From Abelmoschus esculentus (Eukaryota; Streptophyta; Magnoliopsida; Malvales; Malvaceae): a stretch of DNA of 64,000 nucleotides. Position 1 is the first letter of the stretch; the number at the start of each line of letters is the position of its first letter. Under the pieces are notes generated by a model. That model saw only the letters and a program-made list of their open reading frames with translations, was not told where the DNA came from and did no database searches. The position numbers and the translations under genes are program-made. Shown in pieces: positions 48,801-61,339 of the stretch. The DNA lies in contig JAUCBN010000005.1 in NCBI GenBank assembly GCA_035048815.1, forward strand, positions 11,496,517 through 11,560,516. The letters run 5' to 3'.

Positions 48801-50289
48801 GCCCATAGTTAACTATTTGAACTCATAAAATTTGATTTAATAACATCTGGTTTTTATGTTGTTGGTATTAAAACATTCATGTCTAAAAATACATTATAGT
48901 GAATCCGTTCGAATTTTAACCGAGTAAAAAGTTGATAATTTTAGATTAATCTATATGATTCTGTTCAAAATCCCATATTTAACTTTTTAAAGTCATAAAA
49001 TTTTATTTAAAAACATCTGCTTTTTTTTTGTTGGGATTAAAACGTGCATGTCTAAAAATGCCTGATAGAGAATCCGTACGAATTTTAACAGAGTAAAAAG
49101 CTGAAAATTTTAGATTTATCAGTATAATTTTGTTCAAAAGCCCATAGTTAACTATTTGAACTCATAAAATTTGATTTAATAACATCTGTTTTTTATTTTG
49201 CTGGGATTAGAACGTGCATGTCTACAAAGGCTTTATTGAGAATCTGTTCAAAAGCCCATATTTAACAATTTGAACTCATAAATTTTGATTTAACAATATA
49301 TGGTTTTCATTTTGTTAGGATTGAAACGTGCTTGTCTAAAAATGCCTAATAGAGAATCCGTACGAATTTTAACAGAGTAAAAAACTGAAAATTTTAGATT
49401 AATTAATATAATTTTGTTCAAAAGCATATAGTTAACTATTTGAAATTATAAAATTTGATTTAATAACATCTGGTTTTCGTTTTGTTGGAATTAAAAATAC
49501 GTTATAGTGAATCCGTTCGAAATTTAACTGAGTAAAAAGTTTATAATTTTAGATTAATCTATATGATTCTATTCAAAAGCCCATATTCAACTTTTAAAAC
49601 TAATAAAATTTTATTTAAAATATCTGGTTTTCGTTTTGTTGGGATTAAAACGTGCATGTCTAAAAATGCTTTATAGAGAATCCGTTCGAATTTTAACCGA
49701 GTAAAATGCAAAAAAATTTAGATTAATTTGTATAATTTTGTTTAAAAGCCCATAATTAGCTATTTAAAATCATCAAATTCTATTTAATAACATTTGGTTT
49801 TCGTTTTGTTAGGATTAAAATGTGCATGTCTAAAAAGCTTTATAGAGAATCCGTTTAAATTTTAACCGAATAAAAAGTAAAAAAATTTAGATTAATTTGT
49901 ATAATTTTGTTCAAAAGCCCATAATTAGTTATTTAAAATCATAAAATTTTAGTTAATAACATCTGGTTTTCGTTTTGTTAGGATTAAAATGTGCATGTCT
50001 AAAAAGGCTTTATAGAGAATCCGTTTGAATTTTAACCTAGTAAAAAGCTGAAATTTTTTGATTAATCTGTATAATTTTATTCAAAAGCCCATAATTAATT
50101 ATTTAAACACATAAAATTTGTTTAAATAACATCTGTTTTTGTTTTTTGGTATTAAAACGTGAATGTCTAAATAAACTTTATATTGGATTCGTTCCAATTT
50201 TTATCGAGTAAAAGTTGAAAATTTTAGATTATTCTGAATATTTTTTTAAAAGCCCATAATTAACTATTTGAACTCATAAATTTTGATTT

Positions 50290-51310
50290 AATAACATCTG
50301 GTTTTCGTTATATTGTGAATAAATCGAAAATGTCTAAAAAGGCTTTATAGAGAATCCGTTCGAATTATAACCAAGTAAAAACTTGAAATTTTTAGATTAA
50401 TCTGTATAATTTTTTTCAAAAGCCATAATTAACTATTTGAACTCATAAAATTTAATTAAATAACATTTAGTTTTCGTTTTGTTGGGATTAAAATATGCAT
50501 GTCTAAAAAGGCTTTATAGAGAATTCGTTTGAATTTTATCCAAGTAAAAACCTAAAAATTTTAGATTAATCTTTATAATTTTGTTCAAAGTCCCTTAATT
50601 AACTATTTGAACTCATAAAATTTGATTTAATAACATTCGGTTTTTGTTTTATTGGGATTAAAACGTGCATGTCTAAAAATGCCTTATAGAGAATCCGTTC
50701 AAATTTTAACAGAGTAAAATGCTGAAAATTTTAGATTAATCCGTATAATTTTGTTCAAAAGCCCATAGTTAACTATTGGAACTCATAAAATTTGATTTAA
50801 TAACATCTGATTTTCGTTTTATTGTGAATAAATCGAAAATGTCTAAAAAGGCTTTATAGAGAATCCGTTCGAATTACGACCAAGTAAAAACTTGAAATTT
50901 TTAGATTAATCTGTATAATTTTTTTCAAAAGCGATAATTAACTATTTGAACTCATAAAATTTAATTAAATAACCTCTAGTTTTCGTTTTGTTGGGATTAA
51001 AACATGCATGTCTAAAAAGGCTTAATAGAGAATCTGTTTGAATTTTAACCGAGTAAAAACCTAATAATTGTAGATTAATCTTTATAATTTTGTTCAAAAT
51101 CCCTTAATTAACTATTTGAACTCATAAAATTTAATTTAATAACATTCGGTTTTCATTTTGTTGGTATTAAAACGTACATGTCTAAAAATGCCTTACAGAG
51201 AATCCGTTCAAATTTTAACAGAGTAAAAAGCTAAAAATTTTAGATTAATCAGTATAATTTTGTTCAAAAGCCCATATTTAACTATTTGAACTCATAAAAT
51301 TTGATTTAAT
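50290..51310. repeat. 510-bp three-monomer duplication in satellite
   Basis: Units with the private variant ATTGTGAATAAATCGAAAATG occur at about 50311 and 50821, each followed by the same two next monomers (ACCAAGTAAAAACTTGAAAT, then TTCAAAGTCCCTTAATT or TTCAAAATCCCTTAATT). The spacing is 510 bp, or three monomers. Confidence 0.82.
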
Positions 51311-51919
51311 AACATCTGGTTTTTTTTTTGTTGGGATTAAAACATTAATGTTTAAAAATACGTTATAGTGAATCCGTTCGAATTTTAACTGAGTAAAAAG
51401 ATGATAATTTTAGATTAATCTATATGATTCTGTTCAAAAGCCCATATTTAACATTCTAAACTCATAAAATTTTATTTAAAAATATCTGGTTTTCATTTTA
51501 TTGGTATTAAAATATGCATGTCTAAAAATGCCATAAAGTGAATAAAACGTGCATGTCTAAAAATGCCTTACAGAGAATCCGTTCAAATTTTAACAGAGTA
51601 AAAAGCTAAAAATTTTAGATTAATCAGTATAATTTTGTTCAAAAGCCCATATTTAACTATTTGAACTCATAAAATTTGATTTAATAACATCTGGTTTTCT
51701 TTTTGTTGGGATTAAAACATTAATGTTTAAAAATACGTTATAGTGAATCCGTTCGAATTTTAACTGAGTAAAAAGATGATAATTTTAGATTAATCTATAT
51801 GATTCTGTTCAAAAGCCCATATTTAACATTCTAAACTCATAAAATTTTATTTAAAAATATCTGGTTTTCATTTTATTGGTATTAAAATATGCATGTCTAA
51901 AAATGCCATAAAGTGAATA
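51167..51919. repeat. 375-bp near-identical duplication with a truncated monomer
   Basis: CCTTACAGAG begins at 51191 and again at 51566, and the matching CCTTATAGAG at 51941, giving exact 375-bp spacing. The unit is two monomers plus about 35 bp of a third, with the abnormal junction ATGCCATAAAGTGAATAAAACG. The two copies differ at only a few bases, far less than neighbouring monomers do. Confidence 0.92.
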
Positions 51920-54093
51920 AAACGTGCATGTCTAAAAATGCCTTATAGAGAATCCGTTCAAATTTTAACCGAGTAAAAAGCTGTAAATTTTAGATTAATC
52001 TGAATAATTTTGTTCAAAGCCCATAATTAACTATTTGAACTCATAAAATTTGATTTAATATCATTCGATTTTCGTTTTGTTGGGATAAAAACGTACATGT
52101 TTAAAAAGGCTTTATAGAGAATCCGTCTGAATTTTAACAAAGTAAAAGGCTAAAAATTTTAGATTAATCTGTATAATTTTGTTCAAAAGACCATAGTTAA
52201 CTACATGAACTCATAAAATTTGATTTAATAACATCTAATTTTTGTTTTGTTGGGATTAAAACGTCCATGTATAAAAAAGCTTTATAGAGAATCCGTTCAA
52301 ATTTTAACCGAGTAAAATGCTGAGAATTTAGATTAATCTGTATGGTTCTATTCAAAAACCCATATTTAACTATTTGAACAAATAAAAGTTGATATAACAA
52401 GATCTGGTTTTCGTTTTGTTGGTATTAAAACATGCATGTCTAAAAAGGCTTTACAGAGAACTCGTTCGAATTTTAACCAAGTAAAAAGCTAAAAATTTTA
52501 GATTAATTTGTATAATTTTATACAAAAGCCAATATTTAATTATTTGAATTCATAAAATTGTATTTAATAAAATATTGTTTTCGTTTTGTTGGGATTAAAA
52601 CGTGCATGTCTAAAAAGGCTTTATAGAGAATCCGTTTTGAATTTTAACAAAGTAAAATGCTGAAAATTTTAGATTAATCTGTATAATTTTGTTCAAATAC
52701 CCATATTTAACTATTTGAACTCATAAAAATTGATTTAATAACATTTGGTTTTCGTTTTGTTGGAATTAAAACGTACATATCTAAATAGTCTTTATATCGG
52801 ATCCGTTCCAATTTTAACCGAGTAAAAAATTAAAAATTTGAGATTAATTTGTATAATTTTGTTCAAAAGCCCATAGTTAACTATTTTAATTCATAAAATT
52901 TGATTTAATAATATCTGGTTTTCCTTTTGTTGGGATTAAAACGTGCATGTCTAAAAATATCTTATAGAGAATCCGTTCAAATCTTAATAGAGTAAAAAGC
53001 TAAAAATTTTAGATTAATCAGTATAATTTTGTTCAAAAGCCCATAGTTAACTATTTGAACTCATAAAATTTAATTTAATAACATCTGGTATTCGTTTTGT
53101 TGGGATTAAAATATTCATGTCTAAAAATACGTTATAATGAATCCGTTCGAATTTTAAAAAAGTAAAAAGTTGAAAATTTTCGATTAATCTGTATAATTTT
53201 GTTCAAAAGCCCATAATTAACTATTTGAACTCATAAAATTTGATTTAATAACATCTTGTTTTCGTTTTTCCGGGATTAGAACGTGCATGTCTAAAAAGGC
53301 TTTATTGAGAATCCCTTCGAATTTTAACCAACTAAAAAGCTGAAAATTTTAGATTAATCTATATAATTTTGTTCAAAACTATATGAAATCATAAAATTTG
53401 ATTTAATAACATCTAATTTTCATTTTTTTGGGATTAGGACGTGTATTTCTGAAAAGGCTTTATTCAGAATCCGTTCGAATTTTAACCGAGCAAAAAGGTG
53501 AAAATTTTAGATTAATCTGTATAATTTTGTTCAAAAGCCCATAGTTAACTATTTGAACTCATAAAATTTGATTTCATAACATCTGGTTTTCGTTTTGCTG
53601 GGATTAAGACGTGCATGTCTAAAAAGGTTTTATTGAGAATTCGTTCGAATTTTAACCGAGTAAAAAGCTAAAAATTTTAGATTAATCTGTATAATTTTGT
53701 TCAAAAGCCCATTGTTAACTATTTGAACATATAAAATTTGATTTAATTACATCTGATTTTCGTTTTGCTGGGATTAGAACCTTCATGTCTAAAAAGGCTT
53801 TATTGAGAATCCGTTAGAATTTTAACCGAGTAAAGAGCTGAAAATTTTAGATTAATCTGTATAATTTTATTCAAAAGCCCATATTTAACTATTTGAAATC
53901 ATAAATTTTGATTTAAAAACATCTGGTTTTCGTTTTGTTGGGATTAAAACGTGCTAGTCTCAAAAGGCTTTATAGAAAATCCGTTCGAATTTTAACCGAG
54001 TAAAAAGTTGAAAATTTTCGATTAATCTGTATAATTTTGTTCAAAAGCCCATAATTAACTACTTGAACTCATAAAATTTGATTTAATAAAAAC

Positions 54094-57000
54094 TGTCGCG
54101 ACCTCTTTTTAAAAAACGCCTCTTTTTAGGTGAAATAGTTCGACGATAGGTTTTGAAAAATCTGAATTATCAATTTTAATCTTGAAAAATCCAAATTTTA
54201 AAAAAATCTATAATTTAATCTGAAAAGTTGATTTGGAGTCGCCACCGGCCACTTAGGTAGGCCAGACACCATAAAAAATAAACCAGAGATTCGTTTTAAA
54301 AACATTGGGTTCGGGAGTCAGTTACGTGTAAGGACGACCCTTACAAACGCCCAAAAAATTGGTACCTTGGAAAACATTACGTGGCATTGACATTTTGAAG
54401 AAGGACATTAATTTAATTTTTCATTGTTAAGTGAACTTTATTTGAATTTTGGATATCCTTTTCATTTAGAAGTTACACCACTTTTAAACTTAAGTTGATC
54501 GAGACGTCCTCTAGATAGGAAACCTCACCCAAATTTAAAAGAATGTAACTTTCGTCTCAAAAGGCTAAAGTAAAATGCATGATTATTTTTTATCTTGTTC
54601 ATTTTAAGTTCTAATCCTAGATAAGGCTCCATTACTTAAGTTTTTTTTAAAACCTAAGTTACTAGCGTTTACTAGTTATTTACCTATTCATTTTTTAATT
54701 CTAAACCTAAGTTTTTATCAAAATTCTAAGTTTTTAATAACACATGAATTCGATGCCAAGGTACACTCTCTAGGTCAGCATCATAGTGCGTCAAAACACC
54801 AACCTCTTTAGTGTATCCGAGACATAAGATTCACATGCTATGTTACTAAATTTTCTCCCTAATTAAATTAAATTAATTAATTTAAGTGACTAATCCTAAA
54901 AGGGCACTAAATTAATTAACTTAAGTTTATTAGGTGACCTTCCTAAAATATGCTATGCAAAACAACATAAAATAAAGTGTACACACAAGATAAAGGAACT
55001 TCAATTTTTATTAGAATCATGGTACATCATATTACATCAAAAATATCTCTTCACATGAGTACAAAAGGGACTTGAATGAAAAAAGATTACAAGGGATTCG
55101 AGAACAAACCTTGAACAAAAGATAAGGCTTAAAGTAAGTGTGAAATTAATCTTTAAAGTTTTAGAAATTTTAATTAAATTAATTAAATTTTCTTAAATTT
55201 AAATTTTAATTAAATCTTAATTAAAGCCTAACTTAGCGAGTTTAGGTTCAAAGGTTTAATGTTGGATTAAACTTAATTAAGTTGATTTTTAAATCTTATC
55301 TAGAAATTTTAAATTAATTAAAAGTCTTAATTAAAATAATTTCCACTGTTTTAAAAATTTAATCTTAACTTAATTAAAGTTTTGGTGAATTTAATGTTTA
55401 TTAGACTTAATTAATTTTAAATCTTAACATTTTTGAAATTAATTAAAATTAATTAAATTAATTAATTAAAATTATCTTTCCAATTTTTAAGAATTAAAAC
55501 CTAATTAAAGTCTAAGTTGGGTGAATGTTTTAAAGCTTAAGGAAAACTAGACCTAATTAAGGAATTTATTTTTTAAAACTTTAGAAATTAATTAAAATTA
55601 ATTAAAATAATTAATTAAAATTATTTTCTAATTTTTAAGAATTTTAAAAAAACCTAATTGAGTCTAATTTGGGGTTTTAAATTTAGGGCAAAACTAGGCC
55701 TAATTTAGTTTAATTAATCTTAAAAACTTTCTAGAAATTAATTAAAATTAATTAAAATTATTTTCTATTTTTAAGAGTTAAATTAAACCTATTAGGGTCT
55801 AATTTTTAAGGCTTGGGTTAAATTAACTTGTATTTAGATTTAAATTAGATTTGACTAATTTTAAAGTTTGTTAAAATTTTAATTAAACCTTAAATTAAGA
55901 CTTAATTAATTTTTAAAGTCTCTAAAATTAATTTTTTAACCTAATTAAATCTAAAATTAATTTAATTTATTCCTAAAAGCCTAATTAGGGACTTAATTAA
56001 GATCCTAGGGGCCTAATTGAACTAAATCTAAAGTCCTACGGGCTTAAATAAGGTTCTGGGGACCTAATTGAATCAAATTAAGAGTTTAAGGGCCTAATCA
56101 AGTGTTTGGTAACTAAATTGAACTAAAACTAGGGGTTTAAGGCTAAAAGGAAATACGGTTCAAAGCCTGGGGACCTAGAGTGTTATTTTCCCTATCCGTT
56201 TAAGAACACGCGGATCCGGGTTAACCCCGGATCCGACCCGCGCGCCCGGCCTCCCCAAAACGGCATCGCATTGATCTGAGACAAAAAAACCCTTGACCGA
56301 GTTGGCTCGTCCATTTGGACCGAGACCAACTCGGTCCAACTCAGCGAGCCTAGAACCCTCTGGGATTAACACCAAAATCCCTAGAACCAAGGCGCAGAGC
56401 GGATCAAAATGAACACTTTAGGATGGTGTTCATCCGTGTTCATCATGAACACGATGAACACGGATGAACACGGTTTTAGTCCGCCGTTTGATCCAGAACG
56501 CCACCGTCCGGCGACGCTCCGGCGTGTTCGCCGGCCACCGCGAAACACGCCGGACGTCTCCCCAAAGCTGCCAACGGCCACCTTCGACGCCGGTGAGGTA
56601 ACCGGACATCCTAAAACGCTCTAAAACCCTTCCGAAAACCCTCTAAAACCTGAGATCTATCCCTAAAACCGATCAAGAGCAACTCTAATCCTCAGAAACA
56701 ACCAGAATCAAACCTAAAACTCCAGATTTAAGCACAAAACAAAAAAAGAAAACAGATTCAAGGCTTACCGCAAGATTGCTACTGCCAAAGATTACCAAGA
56801 ACCCAAGCTCCGATTCAAATCCTTATGCCTCCGATCTCCAGTCAATTAAAGCGTCAAAACTGATTCCTACTTCAAAACCCAATTCCAATCTTCGTTTGCT
56901 CTGAATTTCACTATCGTTCCCCTCCTTCAACCGCTCGAATCCCTTTTAAAGGGATTCGAATCAGAGTCCCAATTCTACTGAAATTCCCCTTCAACCAACC

Positions 57001-57184
57001 CAATCCTTAAGGGATCGGGACTCTCCCACTATCCCAACAAATCCGACCGGCCAACAACACTCGGTTTTTCAGTTTTCGATTTTTTTAATATTTTAATATT
57101 ATTATTTAATTATTATTATATTAATTATATTAATTATTTATTATTTATTATATATTATTATATATTAAAAGGATCGTGTTGACA
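54094..57184 (-). repeat. 3' LTR of Tat/Ogre element (3091 bp)
   Basis: On the minus strand it starts TGTCAACACGATCC after the polypurine tract and ends in GGTCGCGACA at the satellite. It begins with an AT microsatellite-like stretch (57080-57175). The central part (about 55150-56000) is dominated by AATTAATTAAA-type low complexity. A more GC-rich part at 56200-56600 holds a perfect inverted repeat. The left end contains the conserved GGAGTCGCCACCGGCCACTTAGG text (54236-54258) typical of LTR ends of this group. Frames at 56175-56624 are not recognised as genes. Confidence 0.9.
56426..56471. repeat. Perfect 19-bp inverted repeat in Tat LTR
   Basis: Arms at 56426-56444 and 56453-56471 are exact reverse complements around an 8-base loop (ATGAACAC). 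The arms are themselves built of the repeated word TGTTCATC/GATGAACA, so the structure may come from slippage plus inversion. In RNA or single-stranded DNA it would fold as a strong hairpin. Confidence 0.93.
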
Positions 57185-57200
57185 GCTGCCCCTCTTTGCT
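57185..57200 (-). promoter_or_regulatory. Polypurine tract of Tat/Ogre element
   Basis: The minus strand reads AGCAAAGAGGGGCAGC directly before the LTR start TGTCAACACG. A GGGGCAGC tract abutting the LTR is usual in Tat elements and fixes the LTR edge at 57184. Confidence 0.92.
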
Positions 57201-57329
57201 CGATGCTGCGGAGCAGGAGATGGGCAAAGACTGAGAAACACGAATTCTAAAAACCTGAAGCTTGAAGAAATTCTTCAAACTTAACATCATTCCCGGGGAA
57301 CTTACTGATGACCCGGAGGATTTATAATC

Positions 57330-57890
57330 AAAAAGGGTTCCATTCTCCGTATATACGAACGAATATGCAGGTTCTATTCTCCGAATGCTCGAATAGATAA
57401 GCAGGTTCTATTCTCCGAATGCTCGAATAGATAAGTAGCTTCAAAAAGGGTTCCATTCTCCGAATGCACGAATGGATATGCAGGTTCTATTCTCCGAATC
57501 CTCGAATAGATAAGCAGGTTCAAAAAGGGTTCCACTCTCCGAATGCACGAATGGATATGCAGGTTTTATTCTCCGAATGCTCGAATAGATAAGCAGCTTT
57601 AAAAAGGGTTCCACTCTCCGAATGCACGAATGGATATGCAGGTTCTATTCTCCGAATGCTCGAATAGATAAGCAGGTTCAAAAAGGGTTCCATTCTCCGA
57701 ATGCACGAATAGATATGCAGGTTCTATTCTCCAATGCTCGAATAGATAAGCAGCTTTAAAAAGGGTTCCACTCTCTGAATGCACGAATGGATATGCAGGT
57801 TCTATTCTCTGAATGCTCGAATAGATAAGCAGCTTCAAAAAGGGTTACATTCTCTGAATGCACGAATAGATATGCAGGTTCTGAAATGTC
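57330..57890 (-). repeat. 79-bp minisatellite in the 3' UTR of the Tat/Ogre element
   Basis: AAAAAGGGTTCCA or a close variant recurs at 57330, 57443, 57522, 57601, 57680, 57758 and 57837. Spacing is 78-79 bp, except the first interval, which carries one extra half-unit. Each unit has two related halves of about 39 bp, sharing ATTCTCCGAATGC and CGAATRGATA. It lies between pol and the 3' LTR and shows no link to the 170-bp satellite. Confidence 0.94.
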
Positions 57891-58787
57891 TTTTCTCGAA
57901 ATCTTTTCTTGTCCTGATCGGGATTGCTTTGTTGACCTGTAAATTCCTGTTGAAATTAATGACAAAGATATCTTGAATGCATGAGTTAGCATGTTTTACC
58001 ATGTGGATGCCTAACCCTATGATGCATGAGTATGACCTTGAAAGGCAGGTATTATCAGTCAGTTTGCCACTCTAAAGGGGCTGATCGACTCTTCTCCTTC
58101 TTTTCTGCATTCGAGGTTTTTGTTTCACATAACGGGGGTAAAGCTTCCTCTTTAAAAGCTATTCCGAGGCATTCTTTCTAGACAAATTTCGTCTAAAACT
58201 CGGAACATGTTTGTACTCCGTTATTTTAATCCGGAGAAACAAATCTTACCTGTAATCTTGAAACATAATAATGCCAAAAGATCTTCTGTACTAATTCATT
58301 CATGTTAAATTATTAGCATGATGCTTTGGGAAAAATTGAAGGCTCAAATGAAGGGAATAAGTATTTTTATTAAAGCTTCTCATAGAATCCACATAACAAA
58401 CAAGGCAAAACAATTCAAAGGGAAAAGAAAGGAACAAAATGCAAATTCCCAAACGCTCATCACATGCGTTCATCCAGGTCTTTTCCCGAGATATAGATTA
58501 AAAAATGAGCTACTCGTCTAGCCATCTTTCGAATGAGGATCCAACATTGCAAACGTGAAGATCTTTCCATATTGCTGGGTAACTGAGAAGCACGAATCAT
58601 TGGATGCCTATTTTATTCATCTGGGTCATCATTCCTGGTTTTTGACCCAAACCCTCCGTTGGTATCGAGACGCCCTTTACGGATTTTCATCTCGACCCCT
58701 CTTTTCTTTTAGTCATCTTTTTTTCGTGAAGCGCCCTTTCGGGTTTTCGCTGCATTTTCTTTTTATTTTCTCTTTTTCTTTTTTTTC
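57891..58787 (-). other. Remaining 3' UTR of Tat/Ogre element
   Basis: About 900 bp between the minisatellite and the pol stop codon. No domain or repeat is recognised. It contains T/C-rich runs near 58690-58790 on the + strand. Short frames at 58318-58521 and 58555-58797 on the + strand lie antisense to the element and are not supported. Confidence 0.7.
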
Positions 58788-60365
58788 TCAGGCGTAGTAT
58801 CTCTTAACTGAATCAAAATTCACTGGTTTTCTTAACTCTCGTCCATCCATTTCAGTTAAGATTAGCGCGCCTCCGGAGAAAGCCTTTTTAACAACATAAG
58901 GCCCTTCCCAATTCGGAATCAATTTTCCCCGAAAATCTCGGTGTATGGGCAAGATCTTTTTCAGCACTAGATCCCCTTCTCGGAATACTCATGGTCGAAC
59001 TTTCTTGTCGTAAGCCTGGATCATCCGTTTCCGATACATTTGGCTGTGGCAGATAGCTTTCAACCGCTTTTCTTCGATTAGATTCAACTGATCCAAACGA
59101 ATCTGTATCCACTCTGCATCATTTAGTTTTACCTCTGATAATACCCGAAGAGATGGGATTTCAACTTCAAGAGGTAATACGGCCTCAATGCCGTATACTA
59201 GGGAGTATGGTGTTGCCCCGGTAGATGTTCTGATCAAAGTCCGATATGCAAATAAGGCAAAAGGAAGCCTTTCATGCTAATCTTTGTAAGTTTCAGTCAT
59301 CTTGGATATGATCCTCTTAATGTTCTTGTTTGCTGCCTCAACGGCTCCATTCATCTTTGGCCGGTATGCTACTGAGTTGTGATGAATTATTTTAAACTGC
59401 TCACAGGTTTCTGCTATCAATCTATTGTTGAAATTGGTAGCATTATCCGTGATGATTCGCTATGGTAGACCATACCGACAAATAATCTCTTTCTTCAAGA
59501 ACTTGCAAACTGTTGTTCTTGTGATGTTAGCAAAGGAGACAGCCTCTATCCACTTAGTGAAGTAATCAATGGCCACTAAGATAAAGCGATGCCCATTTGA
59601 AGCCTTGGGGTGAATCTGCCCGATTACATCTAATCCCCAAACAGCAAAAGGCCAAGGCGAATTCATTGTATGTAACGGTACTGGCGGAGAGTTAATTTTA
59701 TCTGCATAGATCTGGCATTTGTGACACTTTTTGGCATATTCTATGCAGTCTTCTTCCATAGTAGACCAATAATATCTGTATCTCATTATTTTACGTGCCA
59801 TTGAGAGACCATTAGCATGTGTTCTGCAAATTCCGTCATGCACCTCTTCCAAGATACTTCTTGCCTCACTGGCATTGACACATCTTAACAATATTTGATC
59901 TCTGCTCTTTTTGTACAAGACGTCACCATCCAGTACGTATGCAGCAACCATTCTTCTAATTGTTCTCTTTTTGACGTCGTTAGCTCCAAGCGGGTAAGCT
60001 TGGAATTTGACGTATTGCAGAATGTCAAAATACCAAGGATTGCCATCCTCTTCTTCCAAGTTGCAGCAATGAGCATATGTTTCATAGCTCTGCATCCGGA
60101 TTAACATCATATCTTCAGGTCTATTTGCTTGGAAAACTGAGGCCAGTGTAGCTAAAGCATCTGCCATCTGGTTGTCTTCTCTAGGAAGATAAACGAATGT
60201 TACTTCTTCAAATTCTTCAATTAATTCTAGAATCAACTTTCGATATTCTACCAACTTCGCGTCTTTGGTTTCCCATTTTCCACGTAGTTGATAAATAACT
60301 AAAGCTGAATCCCCGTATACCTCCAAGGCTTTTATTTTTCGATCTATGGCAGCCTTCAATCCCAT
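58788..60365 (-). pseudogene. Tat/Ogre archaeal-type RNase H end and integrase
   Basis: Reading leftward, the frame 60365-59460 starts within the second RNase H (EVYGDSALVIYQLRGKWE, then LPREDNQMADALATLAS). It passes to integrase: zinc-binding HKCQIYADK, then WGLDVIGQIHPKA with the first catalytic Asp near 59620. A stop at about 59460 interrupts just before RIITDNATNF (second Asp), and NGAVEAANKNIKR near 59330 carries the Glu. Further stops occur near 59277 and 58989. The natural end is at 58788-58790 after DSVKRYYA. No chromodomain is present, as expected for this branch. Confidence 0.92.
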
Positions 60366-61339
60366 GACACATGCTCGTATTCGTCCATATTATTAGTGCA
60401 CAAGAATTCCAACTTGCTCGTGAGAGGGTAATGTACACCATCCGGAGATATCAGCACAACTCCGATTCCCCTTCCGAGGGCATTGACTACCCCATCGAAA
60501 TATAATTTCCATTTTTCTGTTTCTTTGTTTTCTTTGACGAAAATATTCATCACATCCTCATCCGGAAAATCGAAGCTTAGAGGCTCATAATCATCCGAGG
60601 CTCTACTCGCAAGAAAGTCCGCTATGGCACTTCCCTTGATTGCTTTCTGGCTGACATATACTATGTCAAATTCGTACAACAACATTTGCCATCGGGCTAA
60701 CCTCCCTGTCAAAGCGGGTGCTTCCATTAGAAACTTCAAAGGGTCGAGTTTTAAGATCAACCAAGTGGTATGGTACAGCAAATATTGCTTGAGTCGACGA
60801 GTAACCCAAACGAGTGCACAACACATCTTTTGGATAAATAGGTACCGTGCCTCGCATTCGGTGAATTTCTTACTCAGGTAGTAAATTGCTCTTTCCTTCT
60901 TCCCACTATCATCATGTTGCCCCAGTACGCATCCCATGGAATTCTCGAACACCGTCAGGTAAAGAATTAATGGTTTCCCAGGAACTGGTGCCACCAATAT
61001 TGGCGCGTTGGACAAATATTGTTTGATTTTGTCCAACGCTTCCTGACATTCATCATTCCATTCACCTGGGTTGTTCTTCCGAGGCAATTTAAAAACGGGA
61101 TCACACTTGTCGGTTAACTGAGAGATGATCCGAGACACATAGTTTAATCTCCCAAGGAAACCTCGAACCTCTTTCTGTGTTTTTGGAGGTGGCAAACTCT
61201 GAATTGCCTTGACCTTATCAGGATCAATTTCAATGCCCCTTTGACTGACAACGAAACCAAGTAGCTTGCCGGATGTAACCCCGAACGTACATTTATTGGG
61301 GTTAAGCTTTAATTGATACTTCTGTAGCCTTTGGAACAA
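60356..61339 (-). pseudogene. Tat/Ogre RT thumb, gypsy RNase H and start of second RNase H
   Basis: This 327-codon frame begins in the RT connection (KLNPNKCTFGVTSGKLLGF) and carries RGFLGRLNYVSRII. It then shows a degenerate gypsy-type RNase H (LYLTVFENSMGCVLGQ, RAIYYLSKKF). From about 60500 comes the N-terminal half of the archaeal-type RNase H, with LYFDGVVNALGRGIGVVL and TNNMDEYE. The frame ends near 60356 through loss of about one base; the other half continues in the overlapping frame that begins at 60365. Both RNase H domains degrade RNA in RNA/DNA hybrids. Confidence 0.9.

Larger units (their letters stand above)
45861..54093. repeat. 170-bp satellite, block 3 (about 48 monomers)
   Basis: It begins GTTGGGATTAAATCGAAAATG, completing the type B monomer cut at 28647, so the array was continuous before the Tekay insertion. 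Types C, D, E, G, H, A and B follow in the same register up to about 48165. After that the order becomes irregular, with truncated units near 47930, 49250, 49490 and 53380. The right part (53240-54093) is more uniform, marked by GGCTTTATTGAGAATCC. Confidence 0.96.

Noticed and set aside
19909..54093. Regularly spaced repeats considered as CRISPR-like
   Set aside because: The repeats are contiguous 170-bp satellite monomers without unique spacers, in a plant nuclear context.
56175..56624. Overlapping 66-71 codon frames in a GC-richer island
   Set aside because: They lie within the Tat LTR on both strands and have no recognisable domain.
57599..57992. Minus-strand frames of 78-79 codons with repeated peptide
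   Set aside because: They are translations of the 79-bp minisatellite in the 3' UTR.
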